Part shown: positions 50,350 through 63,200 of the stretch, piece after piece
Layout: the number at the start of each line of letters is the position of its first letter
Position numbering within the stretch: the stretch's first letter is position 1
Assembly: GCA_012295275.1 (NCBI GenBank)
Contig: CM022665.1
Location: 13,107,476-13,171,475, forward strand
Direction: 5' to 3'
Length of the DNA stretch: 64,000 bases
Source: Chrysomallon squamiferum
Lineage: Eukaryota > Mollusca > Gastropoda > Neomphalida > Peltospiridae
Translations under genes and position numbers: made by a program
The notes under the pieces: generated by a model
What the model saw: the letters and a program-made list of their open reading frames with translations, nothing else
Database searches by the model: none
What the model was told of the DNA's origin: nothing

Positions 50350-50557
50350 ACTTAAATTTTCGACACCCGGGTTAACCGTAAAATCTCACGGACCAGTTAT
50401 TTACTGATATTTATCTAAGGTGCACTTAGCGGTATGACATACGAGTACCTTGATTTTTATTGTCAGTGTTTTCCGACACGCGAACCAATCGTTTATGTTT
50501 TTATTTTAGAAAATTTACATAATCTTTAAGGAATTTTGTAGGATTTATCTTTAATTG

Positions 50558-50592
<35 letters not shown>

Positions 50593-51279
50593 GTATCATT
50601 TATATTAAGATATCAGTATGCGTTTTCGTTTCATTTCTTCGGAAACCAGAAAGGAGAGAAATGACAGATATTGACAGAATGACTTATCCTACTAATCAAC
50701 AAAATATTTTGTACGTTAAGAAATTGTAGCTGTACTCTGAATTGCTGCCACTATTTCCCCCACGTCAGTGTTAGAATTTTATGGGAAAACGATACAGGTC
50801 AGTTCCTAAATGCGGAAATAAAAATGAACTGAGATCCATATCTTGAATTCTCTGCCTTTCTGGATCCATTTATGTTTTCCTTTATTAATCAAATTAACTG
50901 CTTGAAGAACCATGGGTCAGATTATTGCTTCATAAAAAAAGAAAAAAGAAAAGAGAAATGATTTTTGAAGAGGTGAGCAAAATATAAGCATATTTGTTAT
51001 TTTTGTCGCGTGCAAGTGGTATGTTACTATGGTTTATGCATGACAGAAATGTTCTAAAATAGATACGATGGAAATGATAAGTGTTCACCCGATACAGTTA
51101 AGAACGTGCAATCACCATGACACTGTGAAAACAAACGTGCTGTTCTGGTAACTGTTGTTGTACCTGTTGTTATGGTTATGGCTTTTACATCGGCCTAGTA
51201 CAGGAGTAATACATACGTATTAGTTAAACTACTAAAACTGTGTATTGTTGTCATTCTTCTTTCTTCTTCTTCTGATTGG

Positions 51280-51385
<106 letters not shown>

Positions 51386-51450
51386 CTCATCCTATCTCTC
51401 CCTCTCTCTTTCTTTCTTTCGCTGTGTAAAACGACAGCTGCTTTTTCGAA

Positions 51451-51720
51451 ATGTCAGCCATATTATTAATAAACCGGAAGACAGGACAGATTTTAGACCC
51501 ATTTTTCTTTGTTTCGGCTGCATACGACTTCTTGGGATATGATCCAGTGGTGCACTTTCGCATTTCCACAAGTGAAGAGGGCACTCCAAAAATAGCAAAA
51601 GGTCTTTTGTTCCCACACTGTATCACTGGAAGTGATGTGGTGTACAGAATGCGGAAGTCTGATCTACTTCAACACTTCATACAAATCATAGTAGAAAACC
51701 AGAACACACCGACTTGTAAA
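51451..51720 (+). other. unassigned ORF-like segment
   Basis: An open frame starts at the ATG 51451 after an in-frame TAA at 51427. It runs through mixed-composition sequence (LINRKTGQILDPFFFV, FRISTSEEGTPKIAKG, RMRKSDLLQHFIQII) before entering GT/CT microsatellite at 51758. The residue mix is protein-like, and a GTAAAT near 51716 could be a donor. The opposite strand is also open over much of it. I recognise no family; a degraded element or chance are both possible. Confidence 0.2.
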
Positions 51721-51757
51721 TGTTGTATCTGCAAAACATGCTGTCGTTTCATTAGCT

Positions 51758-51776
51758 TGTGTGTGTGTGTGTGTGT

Positions 51777-51839
<63 letters not shown>
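51758..51839. repeat. (GT)n then (CT)n compound microsatellite
   Basis: GT units to 51780, then about 29 CT units to 51839. It forms the low-complexity 3' half of the open frame that begins at 51451. Confidence 0.95.
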
Positions 51840-51847
<8 letters not shown>

Positions 51848-52550
51848 GTACACACATGATGGATAATGTATAAAATTATAATATAATTATGCTACTGATG
51901 GTTCAAATTAGGCGCGATGCTGGGTAATTGCCTAATAATTAAATTTATTAACATTTTATATATATATATCCTTAACCATGGTAAGGCCTAATAATTTCTA
52001 CAGTTATTACTATCACAGTATTAGCTGAGCTAAACGAAGACCATTGCTTAACACTAATATTCTTCAATAATCAACCGTAATCATTAAAACTCTGAGGTTG
52101 TAGCTGTTTCTGTTTTTGGTTTCGTTGCTGTTAGAGCATGATACTATATTACATATGAAAATTTAAGAATATTAAATATGATGTGTATATTTCAATTTAA
52201 ATGCGATAATAAAAATAATAATTTAAAAAAATAAAATAATAACAACAATAAATAAAAAAAAATAAAATAAAAAATAAAAAAAACAACAAACAAACAAAAA
52301 CAAACAAAAAACCAGCACAATAATGCAAAACATGTCAATAAATGGAAAAAGAAAGAAATGAAAAGAATTACTTTCACTGACAAGTCGAATCCACTAGCTC
52401 ACAATTTTGTAATAGACAGAAAAGTAGACAGATACGTAATAAAACAAAAGCATTTTTAATTAAACATGACTGAAGTTTAACCCTACACATTCAAACACAA
52501 GCAGAGACAAAAATAGACATACATAAACGTACTTAAAAAGAAATATACAT

Positions 52551-52552
<2 letters not shown>

Positions 52553-52611
<59 letters not shown>
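52553..52611. repeat. (GT)n microsatellite
   Basis: About 29 GT units in the intergenic region. Confidence 0.95.
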
Positions 52612-52612
<1 letters not shown>

Positions 52613-52723
52613 CAATCTCTTAGGAACGGTCTATGTCTGAACATTAATTTCGACTGACCCATTTTAAAACACACTTGAGATTCGAGCGCAAACTGTTAAC
52701 AATTCATTCATGTGACTGAAAAA

Positions 52724-52764
52724 CCACTTCCGGGCATCAAATTAATCGACAGTAGCACTTCCGC
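52724..52764. promoter_or_regulatory. pair of ETS-like sites
   Basis: CCACTTCCGG (52724-52733) and GCACTTCCGC (52755-52764) match the ETS core 31 bases apart, in a locally CpG-containing stretch (about 52620-53010). Such pairs are typical of animal promoters. No transcript can be assigned: it could be an upstream TDRD9 promoter or UTR exon, or an unannotated RNA. Confidence 0.3.
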
Positions 52765-53092
52765 TCCTCCCCAGCAACAAACAGAATAACATATACAGTG
52801 GGCACTTAGTGGACACTTTGGCCTTTTCTTCTTTTCCTCTTTTTTAAATCAAAATATGTCACAGAGGCTGAATGCTGGATAAGCCTGAAGTTGTGTGCTG
52901 TCCTGTGTTCATAATCAAATAAGCAGATAAATGGCAAAAATTGGTTTTCACTTATTCTTTATTTTTTATTATTGTTTCAGCGTCCGTCTTGCTTTTTCGA
53001 CGTTCTGAGTTATCACATTTACTTTGAGTCTTAGCTTTTTAGTTAAAATAAAGTCTTTAGATGCCAAGAAATATTATTCCATGCATTTATTA

Positions 53093-53095
<3 letters not shown>

Positions 53096-53163
<68 letters not shown>
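53096..53163. repeat. (CT)n microsatellite
   Basis: About 34 CT units, the rightmost of the GA/CT cluster. Confidence 0.95.
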
Positions 53164-53166
<3 letters not shown>

Positions 53167-53793
53167 TATGATTTTATATATTGCGTGTAATATGTGTGTG
53201 CCTGCATATGTCTTTGACAAATGTTTATATACCTACTGGACTAAGTGCACAAATAATCATCATCATTTTACAATTAAAATAATTATATCTTAATATGTAA
53301 TCAATCAATCAGTTATCAAATAAATTAAATTAAAATTAATTAAAATAAGTTAAAATAAATAAGTAAATTTTAAAATTGCGTCTGCGATAACTACACACTT
53401 TTAGTACTGAAACGTGACTTGCAGAATTAAATAAAGTAAAATGTAATACTCTGATAAAATCAAAGATGTCACTAATGTGCTTTTAATACGATAAAAGCTT
53501 CACAGGAAGATACCTTGTTATCTAGATAAACATATTTTCTGCAACAAAAACATTTCTAATTTGTAATCGTTGATAACACTTTATTAATTATGACACACTA
53601 CCAGAGTACTTGCAAAAGACATAAAGACAAAAGTTACTCTACGGGGGATGTCGAGGAGTTCTGCTGAATCACCCTCTAACCACGATATCACTTTATTATT
53701 ATTATTATTATTAGTAGTAGTAGTAATAGTAGTAGTAGTAATCGTATTACTATTAGTGTTATTATTATTGTTGTTGTTATTGTTATGAATTTT

Positions 53794-53827
<34 letters not shown>

Positions 53828-54457
53828 CTGCTTGTTTTGTATTTTTGACAAACCTCTAACTATTACCATCTTGCTGTTAATTTAACACATCTTGGATTCG
53901 TTTGAGTATGAATATGTGTCTGTGTTCTGATGTGGGCGAAAGAGTACGTGTTATACACGTTGAAGTTCTTTAAAATTTCAGTTAAAGATCAAAATTATAA
54001 CACCAGAAAATAAATCCAGTTTCACCATTTCCTTTCGATGACTTTAGCATACTTTAAAACTAACGATAATATAATTAAAAAGGAAAAGAAAAGAAAAGAG
54101 AAAGACAAAAATGTTATACTAGTTGACCTGAGAGCACGATTTTTATCGACAAATCACTAATTGTTCGAGTCTTCCCCATTATTTATATTAGAATGGTAAT
54201 AGTCGGATTTAGGTGAACGTAAAATGTTCAGTGTAGCCTTCGGCACACGTAAAAGATAGATCAAAGACACGTTGGCGTTTTGTCAAGTATTACATTTGTC
54301 TTCGTTATCGGCTTATAAAACACGCGAAATAAAATTATAAATTCGATTGATAAACAGACACTTGTAAACAAGACCAGTACAACTGCCAGGCCGTGTAACT
54401 ACACAGTCAGGTCAGTTATAAAAAAAATAAAAAAAATAAAATAAATATATATATATA

Positions 54458-54482
54458 TAGATAGATAGATAGATAGATAGAT
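54458..54482. repeat. (TAGA)n microsatellite
   Basis: About six TAGA units next to AT runs, intergenic. Confidence 0.9.
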
Positions 54483-56253
54483 ATTAATAAAAAATAAAAT
54501 AAATAGTAATAAATAAATAAGTAAATAATAATAATAATAATAAATAAAAAAATAAATAAATAAAAAAGAAAAGAAAACATTAATAATAATAATAATAATA
54601 TATTTAAAAAAAAAAAAAAAAAGGTACAGAATTTTGAGGGGATAGGATGAATAAATTGTATAGAGTGGGTGCGGTGGATAACCTTTCTGAAGAGCACACG
54701 ACAAATACACGTACGTATCAGGAATTCTTTTCAGCATTTTACCCAAACAGAAGTGAAAACAGATTTTATGGTCTATATTTATTTCTCTTTTTTTCTTTTC
54801 CTTTAAAAATAAAATAATAATAATAAAAATCATAGAATTATATTCTCTGCGAAAGAGTCGGTTCGTACGAACTTGATGCATTTGCATAATTTATGTGCGA
54901 ATCTTCCATGAAATATTTTTATGACAAATTGCGATTTGATTTCCACAGTTGTATAGTGTTTGTGGTAGTTTTTCTATAGGCGTCATTCGTGACTGTTACG
55001 CAGATGAAACTATTAATAAAGAACATCTGTCGATAGTTAAATAGAACAAGAAAGTGACTGTAAAAAAATGTCAGAAGTTTCGATAGTGTTTGATGTCTTG
55101 AAAAAGGCCCCCCCCCCTCCGCGGACTTGTGGAGGGAGTACATTAGAGATCTGAAAATATTTATTTTTATGGATCTTGGACTTTCTTTTTTTTCTGCGGT
55201 AGGAAACCGGATATGGAGGTCAATTATCAATTAGTTGATAAATGTTCATTTATTACTAATAACGAAAAGATGCCATACCATTTATAATCTTAAATTTAAT
55301 TTTTAAGTAGGTTCTAATTGGTTAGTTTCGTTTGTTGCGTTTTCACAGGTTGTGCATGTTATAAATCCATAAAAAACAAAGCGGCGTTAAATATTACAGT
55401 ACCCTGTGTAATTCCATTTAACACTAAAGATTTAAAATATTAAATTACACTTTTAGAACCCCTGTAACACACGTAGACCCGCTACTGATACTATGTGTGG
55501 CTTGGAATGCAAACAATTTTTATTTTTATTTTTTAATAACCCGAATGACATAATGTACGCCATATAAACATACTGCAATGATGATTAATCATATATGTAC
55601 GTACGTACATATATATAATGTAGATAAAGAAAGGGTGTATAATAATAACAAACAACAATAGTAATAATAATAAGAAGAAGAAGAAGAACAACAGCAACAA
55701 AAACAACAACACTTTTTTGAAAAAGGAAACTTATAAAATATTCTTTAGAAAGAAAGCAAATCAAACATTATTAAAAAGTATTTCTTCTTCTTTTTATGCC
55801 CTCAACATTTTTATGTTTAGAATTAATTATTATAAAGAGGATTAGTACGAAAATTTAGATCAATTAAAATCCATGAAACATCAGTTTTCTATTAGTAATT
55901 ACCGTTTCCTTAGGAAAAATGTAGGACTGTTTTGTCTTCAGATTGTTTAAATTGTATTCAGTAACTAGATGATGACTCAGTTACTGTTGGTATTTTGTAT
56001 CTACGAAAGTACGCGATAACAGCATATGAAAGCTAAGGAGGTTTTATGTCAGCCAAAATTGTCTTCACTTCGTTTTTTCCTCTGGGTGCATGTGTGCTCT
56101 TATATAATAATAAAAATACATAACGTTATATTTTCCTTTAATCCATATAAAAAGATAGCTATAAAAGTAAAACGTTAAAAGTATGTATGTAAACAAAATA
56201 GGTTAAGAGAATGTAATTTTGTATCTGTTATTTAATTTATTTATTTATTTATT

Positions 56254-56298
<45 letters not shown>

Positions 56299-56741
56299 TT
56301 ATTTGTTGTTGTTGTTATTGTGGTTGTTATTGCAGGTTTTTATTTTTTTTTCATTTATTTATTTTTTTTATGGATATTTAAATTATATTCTTAAGAATAC
56401 TCCCTGTTCTGTCATCAGTTTGACAGTATTCCAAATATTAAAGATTACATGGTACTTTTTTCTTCTTCTTCTTCTCTTTATAGAAATAAGCCAGTATAAA
56501 GGAGCATGTTAATTGTTACATAATGTTTTACATTTATGCATTCTCAGTAACTGTATTCATTGTTATTTTGATAATTTATAGTCTGAGCATCTATTAAATT
56601 TATTTTTATAATCATCATAAAACAAATTATCTAATAAGTATGTAACAATATTATCTACTCTACCGTCTACGTCCAAGCTGTATTCTTACAGCTATATTTA
56701 GAATGTGTCATTTTCGTTTCGAGAAATAAATAAAATAAAAA

Positions 56742-56746
<5 letters not shown>

Positions 56747-56819
<73 letters not shown>

Positions 56820-56820
56820 A
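56747..56820. repeat. (AAT)n then (AAAT)n microsatellite
   Basis: About 14 AAT units then AAAT units, about 220 bases upstream of TDRD9 exon 1. Confidence 0.95.
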
Positions 56821-57042
56821 TATTGCAATATTACATTATTATATACGGCTACCGTAAATATAACCAGTCCTAATATATTTCTTTTTCATTTTGACTGACA
56901 GATAATATATGAATGGCTATCGTAAAAATTGCCTCGTTATAGACTAAACTTTTATAGTGATACGCAGCTACAGGAACTATGTTTTCATGGCGTCAAATAA
57001 ATCATTTGTTTACCAAATGAAATGTTGTTTTAAAGTGTCAAA

Positions 57043-57236
57043 ATGAGCAGAATTACAGCAGAATTGACTCTTAATGACATAGATGAATGGTTTAAAATTG
57101 GAAAGAGAGCAGCTTCTAACATTGCCTCAGTTCCTAGCAGTAAAACTGGTGGCCGACAAATAAATCCAATAACAGGAAACGCATGTGTACAAAACACAAA
57201 TGGAAATGCATCATCATTTGTTGCACAGTACAAAAG
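57043..57236 (+). CDS. TDRD9: TDRD9 exon 1 (start codon)
   Basis: Residues 1-64 plus two bases. MSRITAELTLNDIDEWFKIG matches the TDRD9 N terminus 'LTIEQINDWFTIGK', followed by a polar linker. Donor GTGAAT. Confidence 0.9.
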
Positions 57237-60200
57237 GTGAATTCATTTGCATTTACATTTATATCACACTCTAACATTATTATTTTTATCCGCCAAAAAT
57301 ACTGTAATAATGGTAATGCAGTGTTAATGTCACATATCTATAAAAATTACGCACACTAGCATCAAGCCCATACACACTACACAGTGACAGTCACAGACAT
57401 TAGAATTCAGATACGAAAAAATATTGTCACTGAATTTTAGTATGTAACAAAAATATCTAGTTATTATGTTGTCATATACAGCTAATACAAAAAACAGTTA
57501 AAACAATGAAAAATCAGTTTATATCTAGATGTAACAAAAACATTTCAGGAGAAATATGCAAAATTTGTTAAATGTGATAACTGCATTTATATTTTAGGGC
57601 CGCTGCACGCGAAGAAGAGAAGAATTATGCAGCAGTATATCAAGCCAGAGAAGAAGAAATTTTGCTTAATGTAAAGATTTTAATTTTACCATCACAGAGC
57701 AGAAATAATTACCTTCCTCCCCTTGATTATTTTCTGTTTGTCAGTTACTTAATGAAAATTTGTGTTACATGTGAGCTCGATGCAGTAAAATTGTGATTTA
57801 CATTATGTCCAGTTTGCTGATTCAGTGATTATGTTAAATATTTCACTAGGTATTTTTGCATTTTATTTATTTATTTTTGGTTATTGTTGAAATATTTGAT
57901 AATTACAGTATTGAAATATATATTATTATAGCACATCAAAACAAACCCCAATAGATAAGTCTGTAACCTGAATATTTTTAAAATTATTATTCCACTTTAT
58001 CTTTGTCCATTTTTATATTTCAGCCATCTCCATCTTATTCATTGCCAGCAGATCCTGTGTCCAGTCCACAGGCATCTTCTTTAGAACATCTAGATTTAGA
58101 CAGTACAGTAGGTGAATCAGTGGCAGCACCCAGCGACTTGATCCCACCACATGCAACTGAAGTGTACAACAATTACACTTTTAAACACAAATGTGACCCT
58201 AAATTGCCAATAACAAATTTCAGAGAACAGGTAAAAACAGGAAATTTAACCATCTAAATGCGTATAGAATTGTAAATTAGAAGATACCTAAAAAAATTTG
58301 AAATCAAAACTAAAATATAAATAAAGTATAAATAAAAGTGATGAAATACAAATAATTTCTAATTTAGTTCAGATGATTTTCATCAGTTTAATGGCTGTTT
58401 GTCTGTTATTATTTTTTTATTACAATAAACACTGCAAAAAGTTATTAGAAAATATCAAATTTTAATTAAAACCATGCATATTAATTATTATATAATTTTT
58501 ATGCTGAATCAGTAATCTGTTGTTTTAAAATTTGGAATTTAGGTTATTGCCACTGTAGAAAACAATCAGGTGACAGTAATTCAGGGCTCCACAGGTTCAG
58601 GGAAGACAACTCAAGTGCCGCAATACATCCTGGATCATTATGCAGCGAACAATAAGTTTTGCAACATCATTGTGACACAGCCACGACGTATTGCTGTGAC
58701 AAGTGTTTGTCGACGTGTATGTCATGAGAGAAAATGGAATATAGGAAGCATCTGTGGTTACCAGGTGTGGAAGTATTTCTTGTTCATATTGTGTATACCT
58801 TTTAACAGTTTCATTTTTTAATACATACATACACACACATACATATATATGTACATAAATACAGTCAAATCTGATTCTCAGCATTTTTAACTTTCTACAC
58901 ATTTCCAGTTTATAATAATAATATTAGATATATTTACTTTTACTGGCATTTAAACTACGGTATTATTGTGTTTTCTTTGGTAAGTGAAAGTTAATTTCAG
59001 AGATGTTTATTATAGATTGGAATGGATGCAATGAAATCTCAAGACACAAGAATTCTTTATTGTACAACTGGAGTTCTCAGAGAAAAACTTGTACACGCTA
59101 AAAGCATGTCAATGTTCACACACGTCATACTGGATGAGGTAAAACACTAAGTAATTTTATTTATTTATTTGTTTATTACATACATGAGATGTCTTCATGG
59201 ACAGTTTAATTAATCATGTTCTTTATTATTTTATTTTAAATACTACAATTTCTACTTTGCTATTACAGTTACTACTACTCTTATTAAAGCCGTTACTAAA
59301 ATAACAACTACTACTGCTACTACTATTATTACTATTTCTATATTACTCTTATTATTAATGCTGCTGCTGCTAATTCTGCTACTGTTGTTGTTAAATATCA
59401 TATTTATTTTGGCAGTATAAGAATATTTAACCTAAGTTCTGCATCATCCATAACTTATTTAATAACAGAAGTGGATGTTACACTATTTATTAATGAAATA
59501 TTTATTTTTTTATTTACTTTTTACTTTTATTATTTCATTTATTTTTTAATATAATTATTGTTTTCCTGGTTTTATATATTTGTAGAAATCAGTAGGTAAA
59601 AATTACATATTTACTTAATTAAAATACCAACGATTATTTAAGTTGTTACTTTAAAAATCTGTTGATAAAATTGTGTTTTTATGTTGACTAGGTTCATGAA
59701 AGGAATCAAGATTCTGATTTTTCTCTCTTGCTTGTGAGAAAACTTTTACGAACAGTGTCAAGACAAGTGAAGGTTAGAATTTTTTTTTTTAAATGATTAT
59801 TTTTAGTACAAATTTGAATAATGGGATTCTCTTTTCTTTATAATAAATTTCTAGCTTTTAAAAATTAAAATATTTTCACATTTAAAAAAAAAAAAATGTA
59901 TGACCTGTTCTGTATCATACAGACTGTTTATTTATATTTTAATTTTATTGATTTATAAATAAAAATTCTTTGAATGAATGTTTTGCATTTTTGTTTATCA
60001 TAAATTTCCAGCTTTTAATAAGACGTTTCAAATATTGTTACTTCGAAAAATGATGTATTACCTGTTTTATATGAAATGTTCATTTATATATTAATTATAT
60101 TAAAGTATGTTTTATATCGCTACATACTGTAAGAGATGGTGGGCCAGCCATCACTTATGGTTTACAATGAGTTCATCTGTCATTTGTTGGCAACAGCAGC

Positions 60201-63200
60201 AATATCCACCACCCGTTTATTTAGACTGGTTGTCATGTCATTGTTTTGCACTTTTGGGTTCTGTAGTTCACGTGTCTTGTCCCTAAACAAAATATACTGT
60301 ATTCTGAAACGGTCAGACATATTTACAAATTACCCCGGCTAAGTGGGCGGCTAAATCATTGCGCATGAATTTCAGTGATTGCTACACATTTTTTAACATG
60401 CAACTGCATAATAATTGTTATCCCATATACATAAATAACTTTTTAAAATATTATCTTTGTCTTACGAAAACAGATATGTGCTTGATCTGCACAATATAAA
60501 AATAATTATCAATAGCGCATTGCTAACTCAATGTCACATTCTCAGAAATATTCATTATCACTCTGCATGGCGATCTTTTACTTTCAGAGTAATAAAAACA
60601 ATCTCACATTTCGTATTATATGCATACACAGATATATATAAACATTATATTTATACATGTACTATATGTGCGTTTCAAACTTACACACATACATACTTTT
60701 ACAAAATGTATATAAAAAAAACCTTACATTATGCATGTATAATAAACATTATATTACATACATACATATATACCTACCTGTCTGTCTACATATATACATA
60801 CATTCATATATATTTCACAGAACAACCAGACAAAACTCGCCAGCAGGTAGTATGGACGGCATTTTGCCACTGGCGATGTTTTAACATAAACTGTAGATGT
60901 ATAGTTATATAGATATACGATCTATAAGAAGTTTGCCAATTTAGGTAGTTTTTATTTTAATTCTCAAACACCAGTAATTCACTTACCACGTTCTGTTTAG
61001 GTCATGATATGCTGAAATAACACCATTAATACATTAAAATGCTCGATAAATTCAAACTGCTTGATGGTGTGGCATTATTTTGAAATAGTGTTTGTTATTT
61101 ATTATCGATCTATCATCATCATTAGCGCCAATTTTAGTGTTTCGATTGTTGAACTGTCCGTCCGGCTGTTATCGGTTGAAGTGTGTTAACGTCAGTCATT
61201 TGCTTACCTCATTATATTAAGAAATTAAGATTACAATGATAAGGCATCATTTATCATTTATACATTAAAATGCCTGATTATCCTGATGTGCTTGTCAGCC
61301 ATAGCCATGGCAAGAAAAGTATGAATATCGATTCTTGCACAGTATTATTTTGCTCAAAAAAAGACTTTTATAGACTACCTGGATAGCATGTAAAATTTCC
61401 GTCATTGCAAAAATTAGCAAAATCACTTGGATGTGAATACCCGGATGACATAAAGGTTGGCAGAAGTGTCCACTACATGAGCCAGAATTCAATTCAGGAA
61501 ATTGTTGGTTGCCTTGACCAGACAGTCCTTCAGCCATTGCTACATGACATTCATCAATCTGAGCAATATTCCATCTTAATTGATGAAACAACTGATGTGT
61601 CAGTCACAAAACAACTGATCATTTATTGTCGATTTGTAAAAGGAAACCAGGTTCATTGGAATGTTGACTATACCACATGGGAAGGCAGAAACGTTACTAA
61701 TGCTGTTCTTGATAAACACAGAGAACTTGATATATATCCACAAAAGATGGTATCCCTGGGCAATGATGGTGCCAATGTCATGTTGGGCAAACATTCAGAC
61801 ATGGCCATCACTGCCCTCCGCAAATTGTCACTTGCCTGCAGTTGTCACCAGCTTGTCAAGGGAAGCTCGAGAAGGAAATGATGTCTAAGCTCTTGGACTA
61901 CTTAAGTTTGTTCAGACTTATTTCTGTGATGGACACGCCCACTGACCTGTCAGAAAGCGTGCCCGTCGAAGACGTGCTTCACAACAGCTAGCTCTGATTA
62001 GCACGTTAATTTTTTTCACTTCACTTCACTTCACTGTATCTTCATAGCTGCAGTGCACACCTTCTGTGATATGTTGCCACCATTGTTGCAGTTGTCAAAG
62101 GCATTCCAATCATCAGTTATTGATTTGTCTATCATCGAACCTTTGGTCCAGGGCATCATTTCCACCATCAAAGTCTTGCTGAACCAACACAGTGAAGGAA
62201 CATTCTGCTATACTAGAAGTAGAAGAAACCAATGCAGTCATTCAGCAATATCAAGAACAGATTTACAAACCATTTCTAAACCAGCTACTGGCAAATCTGG
62301 CTAACAGATTCCCTGATGTTGAATTGATTGAATAATTTACAGTACTTGATCCATTGGAATTTCCCAAGGATGACCAGGCAGCACTGAACCAACATGGAAA
62401 TGACACGATTGGCACACTTCTTAGTCAGTTTAATGGCCTTTCTGTGCTCAACGAGACAAAGCCAGAGTGGCAACTGTTTAAGCACACAGTTGTTGCTGAT
62501 CAGAATCTTGCCAAAAAGACAGGAATTGATATGATGAAACTTCTGGCAACAACTGGTTCACCTAGCCATGTATTCCCAAGTCTGGCAGTGCTGACCAAAA
62601 TATTCCTATTCCATTGTTGACAGCTGACTGTGAAAGAGGGTTTTCGACACTTGGCAGAATTAAAACAAAGCCAAGAAACAGTCTGTCTGTACAAATGTTG
62701 AACTGTCTGATGTTACTGGCAGTTGAGGTCCCTGATCCAGACAACTTTGAGTTTGAAAAGGCATGCCAGATATGGATGAAAAAAAACCAAGAAGAATCAG
62801 CATAAAAGTTTAACACTAAGGCTGTCCAGTAACAGGAAAATAGTCTAGCTAGAGTGAACTTCATTTTGTATAATAAAATAAACAGACACTTTAACTTGTT
62901 AATAGTTAATGCATTTGATGCAATTATTTATAGGAGTATTTTTGACAAGCAAGTAATTTGAACATTGTTCAAGGTACCTGTACCCAGAAAATTATCTGTG
63001 CTATCCCTTCATTTAACTTGCACCTGTTACACCGATTCCCTCCATCCCTTTTGCAAATGCTGGAGAGACCACTGTTTAAGGTAGTTCTAACATTCTGTAA
63101 TCCAAATATTTTAGGTGATTTTGATGTCTGCAACCATTGATTCAGACCTGTTTGCTAATTACTTTTCTGTGCCTGTTCGTGGCAAACTTGAACCAGCACC

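Larger units (their letters stand above)
57237..59691 (+). other. TDRD9 introns 1 to 5
   Basis: Introns of about 250 to 560 bases between the first six exons. AT-rich, with a run of ACT/GCT trinucleotides at 59265-59395. No other feature. Confidence 0.8.

Noticed and set aside
54919-55230. 103-codon minus-strand frame in the intergenic region
   Set aside because: No motif and crosses a C homopolymer; likely chance.
60457-60912. 151-codon plus-strand frame in TDRD9 intron 6
   Set aside because: Rich in Tyr, Ile and His from TA/CA repeats; no recognisable domain.
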